The notes under the pieces: model-generated
Databases searched by the model: none
Told to the model about the DNA's origin: nothing
Seen by the model: only the letters and a program-made list of their open reading frames with translations
Program-made: the position numbers and the translations under genes
Part shown: positions 1-6,022 of the stretch, one piece after another
Position numbering within the stretch: position 1 is the first letter of the stretch
Layout of the letters: each line of letters opens with the position of its first letter
Origin: Kiritimatiellia bacterium
GTDB lineage: Bacteria; Verrucomicrobiota; Kiritimatiellia; CAIQIC01; Lenti-01
NCBI GenBank assembly: GCA_018432565.1
Contig: JAHDSS010000417.1
Location: 1 to 9,385 of the forward strand
Reading direction: 5' to 3'
Length of the DNA stretch: 9,385 nucleotides

Positions 1-1
1 G

Positions 2-3000
2 AACCGCAACTTCCATCACGGCGGCGACTGGAAGGGGATGAAGGACAACATCGGCTACCTGACCGGCATGGGCGTGAAAGCCGTCTGGATGTCCGGCGTG
101 CAGATGAACGACCAGGGCAAGGACACGAACTACACGCCGTACCACCAGTACCACCCCGGAAACTTTTTCAAATGCGACCCCGCGATGGGGACGTTCCAAG
201 ACCTGAAGGAGCTGATCGATGCCCTGCACGCCGCCGGCATCTACGTGATCCTCGACGTGGCGCCGAACCACATGTGCGACAAGAACGGGCTGTGGGGCAA
301 CAACCAGCAGGACGACAAGCAGTATTGGGCCGGCGGCAACAGCACGTTCGGCTGGTGGGACCAGAACAACCAGCACCCCGCGCCCTTCAATAATCTGGCC
401 TACTTCCACAACAACGGGACGATCAACTGCTGGGACTGCTCGCCGGAGAACCTGCTGGGGCAGTTCAAGGGCACGGATGACTTGAAGACCGAGGATGCGG
501 CGGTGCAGGACATCCTGTCGAAGGCGTTCAAGAACCTGATTGACGCGACCGACTGCGACGGGTTCCGCGTGGATGCGATCAAGCACGTGGAATACAACTG
601 GATCAAGCAATGGGCCGACGACATGCGCCGGCACGCGGCCTACCGCGGCAAGAACGATTTCATCCTGTTCGGCGAGCTGTTCAGCTATGACAACGGGGCG
701 CTGGCGAGCTTCTGCAAGGACCCGGGATACTCCTTCAACTCGGCGCTGTTTTTCCCCATCAGCCAGACGATCAAGAGCGTGTTCGTGGACAACGGCTGGG
801 TCGGCCAGTTGACCCAGCAGCTCAACAACAAGGGCCAGTACGGCGAAGGCGCCGACCGGCTCGTGGCGTTCATCGACAACCACGACTTGAACCGCATTGC
901 GCTGATGAACGGCGGCGATACCGGCAACGACGTCTGGAAACTGCGCCCGGCGCTCAGCTTCCTCTATCTGGCCACGCCGGTGCCGTGCCTGTACTACGGC
1001 ACCGAGCACGCCTTTGACCAGGGCGGCCACTACAACGGCAGCAGCACGTCGGCCGACAATCCGGACGACGGCGACTGGCAGCGCGAATGCATGTTCGACA
1101 AGGGGTTCCAGCCCGGCCCGGCGCAGGGCAACAAGCTGGCGGCGACGGATGCCCCGCTCTACCTGCACATCGCGGCGCTGAACGCGGCGCGGGCCGCGCA
1201 TCCGAGCCTGACGCGCGGCTCGTTCCAGGAGCGCTACACGGACGGGGCGTACGCGTTCAGCCGGGTGTACGACGAGGAAGAATCGCTGGTGGCGATCAAC
1301 GTCCAGGACGGCAACAAAAACTTCGAAGCCCAGGTTTCCAAGCCCGACGGCACGGAATTCGTCAATGCGCTGAATGCGAGCGACACGCTGACGGTCAGCG
1401 GCGGCAAGCTGGCGATCAGCCTGAGCGGCAAGGAGACCAAGATCTACGTAGCGGGGACCGCGGCGCCGACGCTGTGGGCGCGCGGCACCCACAACTATCC
1501 GCCCGCCGGCGAAATCACCTCCGACACGCCGGTGTATATCAACACCGAAGCCGGCCCCGTGGCGTCCGTGACCAACGTGGCGCTGGTGTACAGCCTGGAC
1601 GGCGGCGCGACGTGGGAAACGCCGGTCGAGATGACGCTGAACGCCGAATGGAGCAGCGAAGGCGGCGCGTGGTACAACGCGGAGCTCGGGCTGCTGCCCG
1701 CCACCACCGTCGTTGAATACTTCATCCACGTCCAGGGCGCGGAAGGCGCCGAGGCCTGGGACAGCAACAACAACCAGAACTACACCTTCACCGTGGCCCA
1801 AGGTTCCGGCAACGGCCTGTGGATCCGCGGCACGAAGAACTATCCGCCCGACGGCGCGGTGACGTTCGCGACGGAACTGTACGTCGACACGGAAGCCGGC
1901 CCGGCCGGCGGCGTGTCGGGCGTGTGGGTCGTGGTCAGCACCGACGGCGGGACGACGTGGGAAACCAACGCGATGACGCTGAATCCCGACTGGGGCTCCA
2001 GCGGGGGCGCGTGGTACAACGCGAACCTCGGCACGTTCGCCGAGGGCATCGTGGTGCGCTACTTCATTGAAGCCACCGACGGCGAAGAGACGATCGTGGC
2101 CGACAACGGCGGGCTGTACTTCCAGGTGACGATCCGCGGGGCGGGCCTGGCCATCACGACTCCGCCGGGCGACGAAACGGTGGCCAACGAAACGGCGAGC
2201 TATACCCTGCAGGGCACGGCGGCGGCCGTGACCAACGGCAACCTGCGCTGGACCAACGCCCTGACCGGTGCGTCCGGCGAAATCGCGGCGGCGACGCCGT
2301 GGGAAATCGCGGACATCGCGCTGGCCGTGGGCGCCAACGTCATCACCGTGTCCGGCGAGACCTCGGGCGGCGGCAGCGTGACGAATGCGGACAACGCCGG
2401 CAATTATCCGGGCGGCTGGGCGGATGGCTCGAACCAGGGCAGCGGCTTCGGTGCCTGGGACCTCAATTCTGCGGATGGTGTTAGCGGACATTTCATTGGT
2501 GAAAACGGATGGGGCTTCTGGGCGCATCCTGACGCCTTGGCCGAGGCCATTCGTCCTTTCAACCAGGCCTTAAGCGTGGGCAGCACCTTCGCCATTCGCT
2601 TTCAAAACGGCGATGTGCGCTTTCCGCCGGAAGGGCAAACGGGTGGAGGCATTGGCGTGGCTTTGCGCAACGCTTTGGGCGATACCCTTTGGGAATTATA
2701 TTTCAACGGCGGCGATGACTTCTACAACACATCGGCCGGCGCCACCGACATAGGCTGGACCGATGCCGGCATCGATATTGTTTTCACCGTGACTGGTTCT
2801 GGCGCCTACTCCGTCGACGTGACGCCTGTCGGAGGAACGCTCCGCCAATATACGGGGACGTTCATCGGCGATATCGCTGGTTTCCGTGCGTGGTCCTACA
2901 ACAATGGCATAAACAACGAAAACGACAATTTCGATTTGTTCATCAATAACCTTGTGTTGACGGGCGCGGGCGGCGGCGAAACCCTCAGCGATGTCGTGAC

Positions 3001-4870
3001 GATCACGCGCGCGGACGTGCCCGACGACAGCAACGGCGACGGCGTGCCGGATGCGTGGCTGGACGGATACGGACGCGATCCGAGCACGCCGGGCGGCGAC
3101 ACGGCGCCCAACGGCTACACCTATCTGGAATCGTATCTGATGGATCTGGATCCGGACGACACCACCCTGCCGCCGATCCTGATGGAGCGGGGGGCGGCGG
3201 CGCCCTTCTCGTTCGGCGCGCCGACCAACCGGCGCTACATGGTGCAGTACACCAGCAACCTGTTCCTGCCGTTCCAGGACATCGGTGAAGGCGTGGACGT
3301 CGGCCAGGACATCGAGATCAACGGCGACCTGATAGGCTTCTACCGCGTGCGGTTCTACGACGAGACCGGCGAGAACGAGACGGTGACCGTCAGCGCGACG
3401 CCGGGCAGCACGACCTTCACGAATGCCGCGGGCATCGAAGTCACGCTGAACGTGACCGGCGTCAACGTCGTCACTTCGACCTACGCGGTTGCCGGCGGCG
3501 CGCCGGCCGGATTCACCAACGGTCAGGTCGTCACCATCGGCGCGGGCTGGACCAACAACCAGACCGGCCTGCTGACGCTCTACGGCGCGACGCGCCGCGG
3601 GGTCACCGCCAATCGGGCCTACGGCTACACGTTCACCGATGCCGCCCAGCTGGAGCTGACGAGCGTCGGCGGCACCCACCACTGGGTCAGCGACGAAAAC
3701 CAGGTGTTCATCAACTCCGCCGGATATCCGGAAGGTTCGACGATCAGCGCGCACATTGTTTACGCGGTCAATCCGGATCCAGGCGACACCAATGACTGGC
3801 CGCTGATTGCGATGGAGCGTATCCCCGACTGGGAGAACGGCGACTGGTGGCACGAGGATCTCGGGATCCTGAACGACGGCGACGTGGTGCAGTTTGCGAT
3901 CGTGATGGCCGACGCGTTCGGCAACCAGATCTGGGACAACAACGGCGGTGCCAATTACTCCGTCACGATCGGCGACGTCGAGCCGCCGCCGCAGGGCGGG
4001 GAGAAGCCCTATTCGACGAATCCGAGTTTCGGCAAGCGCGAGACGATGACGATCGACGGCAGCCCGTCGGGCTGGACGACGAACCACCTGGTTGCGATCG
4101 ACATGGCCAACGACGATCCGCGCAGCCTGGGCGACAACTGGACGATGCACGAGCCGCCGATCGACGCCACGCACCTGTGGGCGGCGTGGGACGACGAAAA
4201 CCTGTATCTGGCGTGGCAGTTCGTGGACGTGACCGACATCCTGGATCCGGCCAACGCCGGCGGCGCGGGCAGCGGCAAGATCGGCAGCAACGACGGCATT
4301 CTGCAGTGGCTGGTGCTGGATACGGTTTCGGGCCAGGGCGCCACGGCGGATGTCTGGGGCAAGAAGAACAGCTGGACCGGCCCCAACAAACCCAACTACC
4401 AGATCTATCTGGCGGGCAGCCTCTGGCAGGGCTATATCTCCCGGGCCGTGGACGGCGTGTTCGCGCTCGACGACGGCGGCGTGAACTACAACACGATCGC
4501 CGCGGCGGGCATCACGGCCGCCAAGAGCTTCACTTGCGGGGCCGGGACGCTCTGGGGCGTGGACGACTGCGACAACCGCAACGACGCCGGGGCGCCGACG
4601 CGCGACTTCCTGACCCAGGGCCACGACACGAGCCGCGACAGCTTCTACGAGATGAGCATCCCGCTGAGCTATCTCGGGATCACGGCGGCCCAGCTCGATA
4701 CGGGCGCGGGCATCGGCATCATGGTCGGCGCCGGCTCGGAGTCGGCGATGGACAGCATTCCCAACGACCCGGCGACGACGGACACGCCGGGCGTCGAGGC
4801 CTACAACTCCTCGTTCGAATGGGCGGATGCCGACAACTTCACCGTGCCGTTTGCGCGGATCGGTAACTGA
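2..4870 (+). CDS. Multi-module GH13 alpha-amylase-like protein, 5'-partial
   Basis: Probable secreted alpha-glucan hydrolase or glucanotransferase of family GH13. The frame is open from base 2 and already encodes NRNFHHGGDWKG, typical of the start of a GH13 barrel, so the true start and any signal peptide lie upstream; the ATG at 38 is internal. Numbering residues from that ATG, all four GH13 regions are present: DVAPNH (73-78), GFRVDAIKH with nucleophile Asp179, acid/base Glu213 in FGELF, and FIDNHD ending at Asp283. The early part resembles the CGTase/maltogenic amylase group. The barrel and C-domain end near residue 475. Then come two CBM25/26-like modules (479-588 and 594-701), an Ig-like domain (about 704-992) split by an inserted domain (about 780-977), a DSNGDGVPDAW calcium-type motif (about 997-1012), a beta module common in Verrucomicrobia (about 1059-1115), a third CBM25-like module ending in WDNNGGANYSV (about 1206-1313), and a CBM9/DOMON-like C-terminus (about 1330-1610). 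No sorting tail or membrane anchor is visible at the end. Family assignment is firm; exact substrate is not. Confidence 0.93.
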   Translation, partial: NRNFHHGGDWKGMKDNIGYLTGMGVKAVWMSGVQMNDQGKDTNYTPYHQYHPGNFFKCDPAMGTFQDLKELIDALHAAGIYVILDVAPNHMCDKNGLWGNNQQDDKQYWAGGNSTFGWWDQNNQHPAPFNNLAYFHNNGTINCWDCSPENLLGQFKGTDDLKTEDAAVQDILSKAFKNLIDATDCDGFRVDAIKHVEYNWIKQWADDMRRHAAYRGKNDFILFGELFSYDNGALASFCKDPGYSFNSALFFPISQTIKSVFVDNGWVGQLTQQLNNKGQYGEGADRLVAFIDNHDLNRIALMNGGDTGNDVWKLRPALSFLYLATPVPCLYYGTEHAFDQGGHYNGSSTSADNPDDGDWQRECMFDKGFQPGPAQGNKLAATDAPLYLHIAALNAARAAHPSLTRGSFQERYTDGAYAFSRVYDEEESLVAINVQDGNKNFEAQVSKPDGTEFVNALNASDTLTVSGGKLAISLSGKETKIYVAGTAAPTLWARGTHNYPPAGEITSDTPVYINTEAGPVASVTNVALVYSLDGGATWETPVEMTLNAEWSSEGGAWYNAELGLLPATTVVEYFIHVQGAEGAEAWDSNNNQNYTFTVAQGSGNGLWIRGTKNYPPDGAVTFATELYVDTEAGPAGGVSGVWVVVSTDGGTTWETNAMTLNPDWGSSGGAWYNANLGTFAEGIVVRYFIEATDGEETIVADNGGLYFQVTIRGAGLAITTPPGDETVANETASYTLQGTAAAVTNGNLRWTNALTGASGEIAAATPWEIADIALAVGANVITVSGETSGGGSVTNADNAGNYPGGWADGSNQGSGFGAWDLNSADGVSGHFIGENGWGFWAHPDALAEAIRPFNQALSVGSTFAIRFQNGDVRFPPEGQTGGGIGVALRNALGDTLWELYFNGGDDFYNTSAGATDIGWTDAGIDIVFTVTGSGAYSVDVTPVGGTLRQYTGTFIGDIAGFRAWSYNNGINNENDNFDLFINNLVLTGAGGGETLSDVVTITRADVPDDSNGDGVPDAWLDGYGRDPSTPGGDTAPNGYTYLESYLMDLDPDDTTLPPILMERGAAAPFSFGAPTNRRYMVQYTSNLFLPFQDIGEGVDVGQDIEINGDLIGFYRVRFYDETGENETVTVSATPGSTTFTNAAGIEVTLNVTGVNVVTSTYAVAGGAPAGFTNGQVVTIGAGWTNNQTGLLTLYGATRRGVTANRAYGYTFTDAAQLELTSVGGTHHWVSDENQVFINSAGYPEGSTISAHIVYAVNPDPGDTNDWPLIAMERIPDWENGDWWHEDLGILNDGDVVQFAIVMADAFGNQIWDNNGGANYSVTIGDVEPPPQGGEKPYSTNPSFGKRETMTIDGSPSGWTTNHLVAIDMANDDPRSLGDNWTMHEPPIDATHLWAAWDDENLYLAWQFVDVTDILDPANAGGAGSGKIGSNDGILQWLVLDTVSGQGATADVWGKKNSWTGPNKPNYQIYLAGSLWQGYISRAVDGVFALDDGGVNYNTIAAAGITAAKSFTCGAGTLWGVDDCDNRNDAGAPTRDFLTQGHDTSRDSFYEMSIPLSYLGITAAQLDTGAGIGIMVGAGSESAMDSIPNDPATTDTPGVEAYNSSFEWADADNFTVPFARIGN
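1472..2140 (+). repeat. Tandem pair of CBM25/26-like starch-binding modules
   Basis: Two successive protein repeats of about 110 residues inside the amylase gene. Each opens with LW-x-RGT-x-NYPP, continues with a DGG-x-TWET strand and an MTLN-x-W...GGAWYNA segment, and ends in a V-x-YFI strand followed by an NNQNY- or NGGLY-type close. The aromatic positions and the GGAWYNA and WDSNNNQNY pieces match the pattern of CBM25/26 starch-binding modules. The two copies are clearly homologous but well diverged, so the duplication is not recent. A third, more distant copy lies at 3653-3976 and has the best WDNN-x-G-x-NY signature. The role inferred is multivalent binding to granular or soluble starch. 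Confidence 0.7.
2375..2966 (+). other. Jelly-roll-like domain inserted into an Ig-like domain of the amylase
   Basis: The Ig-like domain runs to ANVITVSGETSGGGS and its last strand, LSDVVTITR, appears about 200 residues later. The stretch between holds an independent beta-rich domain (start GNYPGGWADGSNQGSGFGAW, then GHFIGENGWGFWAH, RPFNQALSVGSTFAIRF, and end LFINNLVLTG), a pattern I associate with secreted PVC and cyanobacterial proteins. Base composition drops inside it: hand counts of 60-base lines give about 50, 58, 60 and 40% G+C, against 67 and 73% in lines on either side. The direct repeat CGGGCGGCGGC lies at 2364-2374 and 2967-2977, in the same reading phase, at both junctions. The function of the inserted domain is unknown; carbohydrate or surface binding is a guess. 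Confidence 0.65.
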
Positions 4871-4891
4871 GATCGGCGGTAATCCGATGCC

Positions 4892-4925
4892 AACAGGCCG
4901 GCCCTCGGGCCGGCCTGTTTTTTTT
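4892..4925 (+). terminator. Intrinsic terminator of the amylase gene
   Basis: A perfect hairpin lies 21 bases after the amylase stop: left arm 4892-4903 (AACAGGCCGGCC), tetraloop CTCG, right arm 4908-4919 (GGCCGGCCTGTT). A run of eight T begins at 4918 and overlaps the end of the stem. This is a textbook Rho-independent terminator on the + strand. The T run passes directly into eight G. Confidence 0.93.
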
Positions 4926-4954
4926 GGGGGGGGCGGATTCGGAACAGCCGCCGA

Positions 4955-5019
4955 GGTCACCGCCCCCGGCTACAGAGCAGACCTGGATGAAACGGCCGGG
5001 GTCACCGCCCCCGGCTACA
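4955..5019 (+). repeat. Two copies of a 20-bp palindromic intergenic repeat
   Basis: GGTCACCGCCCCCGGCTACA occurs exactly at 4955-4974 and again at 5000-5019, a 45-base period. The second copy forms a hairpin, GCCGGGG (4995-5001) with CCCCGGC (5009-5015) around a 7-base loop; the first copy is imperfect on its left arm. It looks like a dispersed REP-type element. No gene is visible here. Confidence 0.75.
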
Positions 5020-5101
5020 AAACAGCGCAGGGGTCCGGTCGGCGGGATCATCTGTAGGCGGGCACGGTGGGCCCGGCGGATCGGGGAGGCTACGAGTGAA
5101 C

Positions 5102-5134
5102 TGATTCACCCACGGCGCAAGGCCGTGGGGGTCT
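5102..5134 (+). repeat. Partial copy of the TGATTCACCC hairpin repeat family
   Basis: TGATTCACCC followed by an 8-bp hairpin, CCCACGGC (5109-5116) and GCCGTGGG (5122-5129) around loop GCAAG, then GGTCT. It matches the 5' portion of the elements at 8327-8372 and 8391-8465, with stem bases changed on both arms so that pairing is kept. The 3' half of the element is missing; the copy runs straight into a 36-bp tandem array. Confidence 0.75.
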
Positions 5135-5262
5135 GGAACAAGACACGCCGGGGCAAGGCTGTGGGGGTCTGGAACAAGGCATGCCGGGGCAAGGCCGTGG
5201 GGGTCTGGAACAAGACACGCCGGGGCAAGGCCGTGGGGGGCTGAAACAGCCGGGGAAAGGCC
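5119..5262 (+). repeat. 36-bp tandem repeat array, about four copies
   Basis: The core AAGGCCGTGGGGGTCTGG recurs with starts at 5119, 5155, 5191 and 5227 (period 36), and a degenerate copy starts at 5257 (period 30). Each unit contains an inner hairpin GTCT/AGAC; in the fourth unit this is replaced by GGCTG (5239-5243) with CAGCC (5247-5251), a different sequence that still pairs. There are no unique spacers, so it is not a CRISPR array. The unit appears to be an expansion of the central part of the TGATTCACCC repeat that abuts it. On the minus strand the period leaves a frame open, but the peptide is just the repeat. Confidence 0.85.
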
Positions 5263-5275
5263 GTGGGGGTTTCTG

Positions 5276-5304
5276 GCCCCTGTCGTCCGTCTCCTGTCCT
5301 CTGG
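5276..5304. repeat. Short remnant of the ACAGGGG/ACGG simple repeat
   Basis: Read on the minus strand, this stretch is made of GACAGG, AGACGG and ACGACAGGGG blocks, the vocabulary of the large array at 5775-5950 but in the opposite orientation. It begins two bases beyond the stop codon of the pseudopilin gene, so that gene has this type of repeat on both sides. The copy is short and the match is by eye. Confidence 0.45.
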
Positions 5305-5305
5305 C

Positions 5306-5956
5306 CTATTCGGCGTCGGAGGAGGAGATGTCGGCGTCGGCGCCTTCGCCGCCGGGTTCGCCGTCGGCCCCGTAGCAGAGGATTTCGAAGGGTTCGTCCT
5401 GCCGTCCGGGGGTCAGATAGAGGTAGGGGCGCTTCCAGGGATCGAGGGGGAGGGTGCGGCTGTTGAGGTAGCCGCCGGCGGGGTAGTTGGCGGGAATGGG
5501 GTCCCGGTCGGGCTTGCGGACGAGCGCTTCGAGCCCCTGGGTCTGGCTGGGGTACTGGCCGTGGGCCATGCGGTAGGTATTGAGGGCGGAGGCGAGGACC
5601 TGGATCTGGGCCTTGGCGGCGGCCTGGCTGCCCATGCCGATCTGGGGGGCGATGTTCAGCAGCACCACGCCCGCCAGCAGGGAAATGATGGCGATGACGA
5701 CGAGGATTTCGACGAGGGTAAAACCCGCGCGAAGCGCGGAAGAATGGAATGATGGAATGGTGGAATGGTGGGGAGACAGGGGATGGGGAACAGGGGACGG
5801 AGGACGGAAGACGGAGGACGGAGGACGGGGGGCAGGGGACGGAGGACGGAAGACGGAGGACGGAGGACGGGGGGCAGGGGACGGAGGACGGAAGACGGAG
5901 GACGGAGGATGGGGGGCAGGAGACAGGGGACAGGGGACAGGGGGCAGGGGGTTCAT
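5306..5956 (-). CDS. gspG: GspG-like major pseudopilin with a repeat-encoded N-terminal extension
   Basis: Major pseudopilin of a type II secretion system: after prepilin peptidase cleavage it assembles into the periplasmic pseudopilus. The class III signal is RAG^FTLVEILVV, with Phe+1 at 5722-5720 and Glu at +5, followed by a hydrophobic helix. The mature part is 138 residues, the usual GspG size, and carries the family hallmarks YPSQTQGLEALVRKP, LPLDPWKRPY and the C-terminal YGADGEPGGEGADADI calcium-site region. The start is the problem. The only in-frame ATG is at 5956, giving a 78-residue leader that is almost wholly Pro/Ser/Arg and translated from tandem repeats; no ATG, GTG or TTG lies close to the cleavage site. 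Normal leaders are much shorter. Either the native start was displaced by repeat insertion, or a rare start such as ATT is used. No other secretion genes are in view. The end points toward the convergent amylase gene. Confidence 0.88.
   Translation of the reverse strand: MNPLPPVPCPLSPAPHPPSSVFRPPSPAPRPPSSVFRPPSPAPRPPSSVFRPPSPVPHPLSPHHSTIPSFHSSALRAGFTLVEILVVIAIISLLAGVVLLNIAPQIGMGSQAAAKAQIQVLASALNTYRMAHGQYPSQTQGLEALVRKPDRDPIPANYPAGGYLNSRTLPLDPWKRPYLYLTPGRQDEPFEILCYGADGEPGGEGADADISSSDAE
5743..5774 (+). repeat. 8-bp tandem array NNTGGAAT, left arm of cassette
   Basis: Four successive octamers, AATGGAAT, GATGGAAT, GGTGGAAT and GGTGGGGA. The same octamer is found on the opposite strand at 5958-6021, so the two arrays form loose inverted ends around the 42-bp repeat array. 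This copy starts about 20 bases from the codon of the pseudopilin cleavage site and overlaps its apparent leader sequence. Confidence 0.75.
5791..5950 (+). repeat. 42-bp G-rich tandem array
   Basis: Units beginning CAGGGGACGGAGGACGGAAG start at 5791, 5833 and 5875, exactly 42 bases apart, and a degenerate copy begins at 5917 and decays into ACAGGGG runs to about 5950. Since 42 is a multiple of three, the minus strand stays open in the pseudopilin frame and reads as a 14-residue repeat (PPSSVFRPPSPAPR). The + strand is strongly purine-rich. It is best read as non-coding repeat DNA that happens to keep a frame. Confidence 0.9.
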
Positions 5957-5957
5957 G

Positions 5958-6021
5958 ATTCCACTTTTCCAATCTTCCAGTATTCCAACATTCCACTATT
6001 CCAGTATTCCATCATTCCATC
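5958..6021 (-). repeat. 8-bp tandem array, eight copies, right arm of cassette
   Basis: Eight consecutive octamers, on the + strand ATTCCACT, TTTCCAAT, CTTCCAGT, ATTCCAAC, ATTCCACT, ATTCCAGT, ATTCCATC, ATTCCATC. The array ends at 6021, one base from the stop codon of the DNA polymerase gene (6025-6023, minus strand), and begins next to the ATG at 5956 on the other side. On the minus strand each unit supplies a GGAA block, so the last one (GTGGAATC before ATG) could act as a weak ribosome site for the pseudopilin frame. Confidence 0.9.
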
Positions 6022-6022
6022 G

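Noticed and set aside
2696..4960. Long open frame of 754 codons on the minus strand opposite the amylase
   Set aside because: Its product is Arg/Val/Ala-rich with no recognisable domain and is antisense to a gene with clear family motifs; long antisense frames are usual in GC-rich genes.
5119..5262. Possible CRISPR array, because of the 36-base period
   Set aside because: Repeats are directly contiguous with no unique spacers, and no cas gene is present.
5106..5996. Minus-strand frame reading a 12-residue peptide repeat through the 36-bp array and past gspG
   Set aside because: The periodicity comes from the DNA repeat (36 is a multiple of three). The frame overlaps gspG in the wrong phase and shows no protein family features.
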